From JBBPXY01 sp038200435 (GTDB lineage: Bacteria > Actinomycetota > Thermoleophilia > Solirubrobacterales > Solirubrobacteraceae): a stretch of 16,430 nucleotides of DNA. The stretch spans positions 1-16,430 of the forward strand of contig JBBPXY010000023.1 of NCBI GenBank assembly GCA_038200435.1. The letters run 5' to 3'. Every line of letters starts with the position of its first letter. The first letter of the stretch is position 1. The position numbers and the translations under genes are program-made. Below the pieces are notes generated by a model that was given only the letters and a program-made list of their open reading frames with translations, had not been told where the DNA came from and ran no database searches. Positions 14,797 through 16,430 of this stretch are shown in pieces.

Positions 14797-14856
14797 ATAG
14801 CGACCTTTTCAGTCCACGGACTCGCCCGCGTGGCCGCTGTGGACAGAAAGGGACAG
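14741..14856. repeat. Two tandem inverted-repeat dyads with 60-bp period
   Basis: Four copies of a 14-base arm alternate in direction: CCTTTTCTGTCCAC (14744-14757), GTGGACAGGAAGGG (14779-14792), CCTTTTCAGTCCAC (14804-14817), GTGGACAGAAAGGG (14839-14852). Each dyad has a 21-base centre, the dyads are 11 bases apart, and the period is exactly 60. The outer arms extend further: TGTCC before the first and GGGACA at the last also complement each other. The centres are GC-rich and only loosely alike. The block lies between the unknown minus-strand frame and the small membrane protein. It looks like a paired palindromic element (BIME-like) or a multi-site protein-binding region. CTGTCCACA is one base from the actinobacterial DnaA box, but there is no other origin feature. 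Confidence 0.85.
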
Positions 14857-14905
14857 TCGCTCGCGAAAAACTCTCTCCCTCCCAAGACCCGTCTGGCAGC
14901 AACGC

Positions 14906-15250
14906 CTACGGCAAGGCGCGCGCGTAGCGCGAGAGCACTCCGAGTCCGAGCCCGTAGAGGAGCAGGCCGATGACCGTCGGGAGCGTGCGGTTGACCCACG
15001 GCTCCTTCGAGGAGGTGAGGCCCGAAAAAGGCTCGATCAACGTCCGCGCCGCCCCGTCGATGAACTTCCTCGGCTGGTGCTGCTTGCCGGGCTGAGGCAG
15101 CTCGCCCGGCTGGGAAGGCTGCGCCTGGGCGAGTGCCTGTTGCTGGCGTCGCGAGGCGCCGCCCAACTGATCGACGGCGAACAAGCCGAATGACAGCAGC
15201 AGCAGCACCGTGCAGACGATCGCGACGGCGCGCACGACTCGCTCGACCAT
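14906..15250 (-). CDS. Small two-helix membrane protein of unknown function
   Basis: 114 aa from ATG 15250. A hydrophobic helix (about 6-27, VVRAVAIVCTVLLLLSFGLF) is followed by a polar Gln/Pro-rich stretch (about 33-60) and a second hydrophobic segment (about 89-105, LPTVIGLLLYGLGLGVL). Both ends probably face the same side. No family is recognised. It is divergent from pyrE with a 62-base gap. TACCTT lies six bases before ATG with no Shine-Dalgarno, suggesting a leaderless start. The two helices and normal codon use make it a credible gene; a function cannot be given. Confidence 0.7.
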   Translation of the reverse strand: MVERVVRAVAIVCTVLLLLSFGLFAVDQLGGASRRQQQALAQAQPSQPGELPQPGKQHQPRKFIDGAARTLIEPFSGLTSSKEPWVNRTLPTVIGLLLYGLGLGVLSRYARALP

Positions 15251-15256
15251 GTCTCT

Positions 15257-15262
15257 AAGGTA
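15257..15262 (-). promoter_or_regulatory. Putative -10 element in the membrane protein / pyrE gap
   Basis: TACCTT on the minus strand is six bases before ATG 15250. The same bases read TAAGGT (15256-15261) on the plus strand, which could serve pyrE with a leader of about 45 bases. Overlapping divergent -10 elements are possible, but the match is weak and no -35 is clear. Confidence 0.25.
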
Positions 15263-15312
15263 CGCCCCGCCGTGGCCGACCTCCTCCTTTCGTCTGCCTG
15301 GACGGGCGCTCC

Positions 15313-15867
15313 GTGAGCGACGCCCGCGACCGCCTTCTCGCCGAGTTGCGCGCTCACGCGCTCGTCCTCGGCGAAGTGGTCCTCACCAGCGGCGCCACCG
15401 CGCAGTACCTCGTCGACGCCAAGCGGGCGATCCTCCGGCCGGCGGGTTTCGCGGCCTTGGGCGAGCTCGTCGCCGAGCAGGTGCGCGACCTCGGCGTGAC
15501 TGCCGTCGGTGGCATGACGATGGGCGCCGACCCCATCGCGTGCGCGGCACTCGCGGGTGGCGCCGACGTCAAGGCGTTCTTCGTGCGTAAGGAGACCAAG
15601 CAGCACGGCCTGGCGCGTCGCATCGAAGGCCCGCCCCTCGAGCCGGGCGAGCGCTGCCTGCTCGTGGAGGACGTCGTCACCACCGGGGGCTCGACCGTCC
15701 GCGCGATCGAGGCCGTGCGCGAAGAGGGCCACGAGGTCTGCGGGATCGTCGCGATCTGCGACCGCCTGGCCGGAGGCGCTGCGAACCTCGAGTCGGCCGC
15801 GCCGGGCGTGCCCTACCGCGCGCTGACGACTATCGACGACGTCTACCCGGAGCGGCCCGACCGCTGA
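15313..15867 (+). CDS. pyrE: Orotate phosphoribosyltransferase
   Basis: 184 aa. The enzyme joins orotate and PRPP to give OMP in pyrimidine synthesis, in the cytoplasm and as a dimer. Signatures: LTSGATAQYLVDAKRAIL (24-41), the flexible catalytic loop FFVRKETKQHG (89-99), and the PRPP-binding motif CLLVEDVVTTGGST (115-128) with the acidic pair Glu119-Asp120. Length fits the short bacterial PyrE type. GTG 15313 is the first start giving the full N-terminus; no strong ribosome site precedes it. It stands alone here, not with other pyr genes, and converges on csoR. Confidence in the function is high. Confidence 0.95.
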   Translation: MSDARDRLLAELRAHALVLGEVVLTSGATAQYLVDAKRAILRPAGFAALGELVAEQVRDLGVTAVGGMTMGADPIACAALAGGADVKAFFVRKETKQHGLARRIEGPPLEPGERCLLVEDVVTTGGSTVRAIEAVREEGHEVCGIVAICDRLAGGAANLESAAPGVPYRALTTIDDVYPERPDR

Positions 15868-15868
15868 T

Positions 15869-15892
15869 CCCGGGTGCTCAGTTCGGCCCGGG
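15869..15892. terminator. Weak hairpin in the pyrE/csoR convergent gap
   Basis: CCCGGG (15869-15874) and CCCGGG (15887-15892) are separated by 12 bases and can pair on either strand's transcript. It lies directly after the pyrE stop, between convergent genes, where a two-way terminator would be useful. There is no T-run on either side, so it is a poor match to an intrinsic terminator. Confidence 0.25.
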
Positions 15893-15921
15893 CCATGCGG
15901 ATCGCCGCGAGCTCCGTCACG

Positions 15922-16215
15922 TCAGCCACGGCGCATCAGGCGCCCGACCGCGGCCATCAACTCCGTCGCCTGCTCAGCCGGTTCGTCGGGTCCGGGCCCG
16001 TCGCCGAGCAGGCAGTGGCGAGCGTGGTCGTCGAGCAGGTTGAGGGCGACTTTGTCGAGTGCGGCTTGGATCGCTGAGATCTGGGTGAGGACGTCGATGC
16101 AGTAGCGGTCTTCGTCGACCATCCGCTCGATTCCGCGGACCTGCCCTTCGATGCGGCGCAGGCGCTTGGAGAGCTGGTCCTTTGTGGCGGAGTAGCCGGG
16201 AGACCGCGGATCCAT
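15922..16215 (-). CDS. csoR: CsoR-family copper-sensing repressor
   Basis: A 97-aa all-helical regulator of the CsoR/RcnR/FrmR (DUF156) family. RLRRIEGQVRGIERMVDEDR (18-37) and YCIDVLTQISAIQAAL (38-53) are family hallmarks. The Cu(I) ligand set Cys39, His64, Cys68 is complete, and Tyr38 is also present. This C-H-C pattern points to Cu(I) rather than nickel or formaldehyde. Apo-CsoR binds DNA; copper releases it. ATG 16215 stands seven bases after TATAGT with no Shine-Dalgarno, so the mRNA may be leaderless. A dyad operator overlaps that -10, implying self-repression and joint control of the divergent permease. No copper ATPase or chaperone lies inside the window, so the regulon beyond the permease is unknown. 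Confidence 0.93.
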   Translation of the reverse strand: MDPRSPGYSATKDQLSKRLRRIEGQVRGIERMVDEDRYCIDVLTQISAIQAALDKVALNLLDDHARHCLLGDGPGPDEPAEQATELMAAVGRLMRRG

Positions 16216-16224
16216 TGTGGCGAC

Positions 16225-16246
16225 TATACCAAGGGGGGGTATGGTA
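16225..16246. promoter_or_regulatory. CsoR-type operator overlapping divergent promoters
   Basis: TATACCAAGGGGGGGTATGG followed by TA. ATACC (16226-16230) and GGTAT (16238-16242) form the dyad around AAGGGGG. The pattern of ATACC and GGTAT arms with a G-run centre is what CsoR-family operators show. On the minus strand TATAGT (16223-16228) is a near-consensus -10 for csoR (5 of 6 bases). On the plus strand TATGGT (16240-16245) and TACGGT (16245-16250) are -10 candidates for the permease side. Bound CsoR would block both directions. Confidence 0.75.
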
Positions 16247-16257
16247 CGGTAGGTTCG

Positions 16258-16281
16258 ATGACCCAGAGGCAGCCCTCATGA
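16258..16281 (+). CDS. Possible 7-codon upstream ORF overlapping the permease start
   Basis: ATG 16258 encodes MTQRQPS and stops at TGA 16279-16281, which overlaps the permease ATG as ATGA. TACGGT (16245-16250) ends seven bases before this ATG, the same spacing as other putative leaderless genes here, so the mRNA may begin with this codon. It could load ribosomes on a leaderless message and pass them to the permease. The frame also contains AGAGG, a possible ribosome site for the permease itself. Such a short frame can arise by chance. Confidence 0.3.
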   Translation: MTQRQPS

Positions 16282-16430
16282 GTGGTGTCCTGCACGTCCT
16301 GTGGATGGGCTTGAAGGATGCGTTCTTGATGGCGTGGCAGGTGTGGTGGGCGCTGGTGCTGGGTTTTGGTATCTCGGCGGTTGTGCAGGCGTGGGTGCCG
16401 AGGGAGCGGATCGAGTCGGCGCTGAGTGGA
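16278..16430 (+). CDS. Permease of the YraQ/ArsP-like (COG0701) type, 3' end missing
   Basis: 51 codons are visible before the right edge. The sequence MSGVLHVLWMGLKDAFLMAW, then WWALVLGFGISAVVQAWVPR and ERIESALSG, matches the start of the UPF0718/COG0701 permease family, where a first helix of the form ALxLGFxLSGxxQAFV is followed by a basic-acidic turn. Full members have about 300 or more residues and 8-10 helices. AGAGG (16265-16269) lies eight bases before ATG 16278. It is divergent from csoR with the operator between, so it is probably copper-induced. Members handle arsenicals or unknown metals; a copper-linked role is inferred from the neighbour. Only the N-terminus can be judged. Confidence 0.75.
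   Translation, partial: MSGVLHVLWMGLKDAFLMAWQVWWALVLGFGISAVVQAWVPRERIESALSG

Noticed and set aside
14741..14856. Replication origin (DnaA-box cluster) or CRISPR array
   Set aside because: Only two arms come within one base of a DnaA box and there is no dnaA, dnaN or AT-rich region nearby. The repeats are inverted pairs with short unlike centres, not regularly spaced direct repeats with spacers.

Overview
The window is high-GC DNA with dense, often overlapping genes. Several protein families and arrangements point to an actinobacterium: an MprAB/PepD-like signalling cassette, a class E-type sortase, a CsoR regulator and many apparently leaderless genes. My best guess is the Thermoleophilia/Solirubrobacterales lineage, but that is inference from composition and gene content; no rRNA or other phylogenetic marker is present. 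I found no tRNA, rRNA, CRISPR array, prophage or transposase. The content is mostly chromosomal housekeeping and cell-envelope genes.

Region 1 (1-5347, minus strand) is a probable operon read from right to left: OmpR-type response regulator, sensor histidine kinase, HtrA-like lipoprotein protease with a PDZ domain, inositol-monophosphatase-family enzyme, then a TreT-like glycosyltransferase cut by the left edge. The first three genes are nearly contiguous or overlapping, which recalls the mycobacterial mprA-mprB-pepD envelope-stress locus. The glycosyltransferase may also have its own leaderless promoter.

Region 2 (5348-8354, plus strand) starts at a divergent promoter region. It holds a large membrane protein with an M28-peptidase-like domain whose metal site looks degenerate, then a sortase. 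A 244-base gap with strong base-pairing potential follows, and then a 68-aa protein resembling the conserved segment of the anti-sigma factor FlgM.

Region 3 (8351-11759, minus strand) encodes a class A penicillin-binding protein, translation initiation factor IF-1 and thiamine-monophosphate kinase. thiL converges on the FlgM-like gene, and both stop codons lie within one CTAG.

Region 4 (11884-14470, plus strand) is a tightly overlapping trio: HAD hydrolase, CPBP-family membrane protease and exported L,D-transpeptidase. A possible unknown gene converges on its end. Next to it is a block of two inverted-repeat dyads with an exact 60-bp period (14741-14856).

Region 5 (14906-16430) has a small two-helix membrane protein divergent from pyrE, then csoR and a divergent permease cut by the right edge. 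A CsoR-type operator lies between the last two and overlaps the putative -10 elements. A 7-codon reading frame overlaps the permease start.

Nothing here is a clearly new defence or biosynthetic system. The best leads are the paired-dyad repeat, the structured leader before the FlgM-like gene, the degenerate M28-like membrane protein beside the sortase, the compact CsoR-permease control region, and the recurring TAnnnT element 6-8 nt before start codons.
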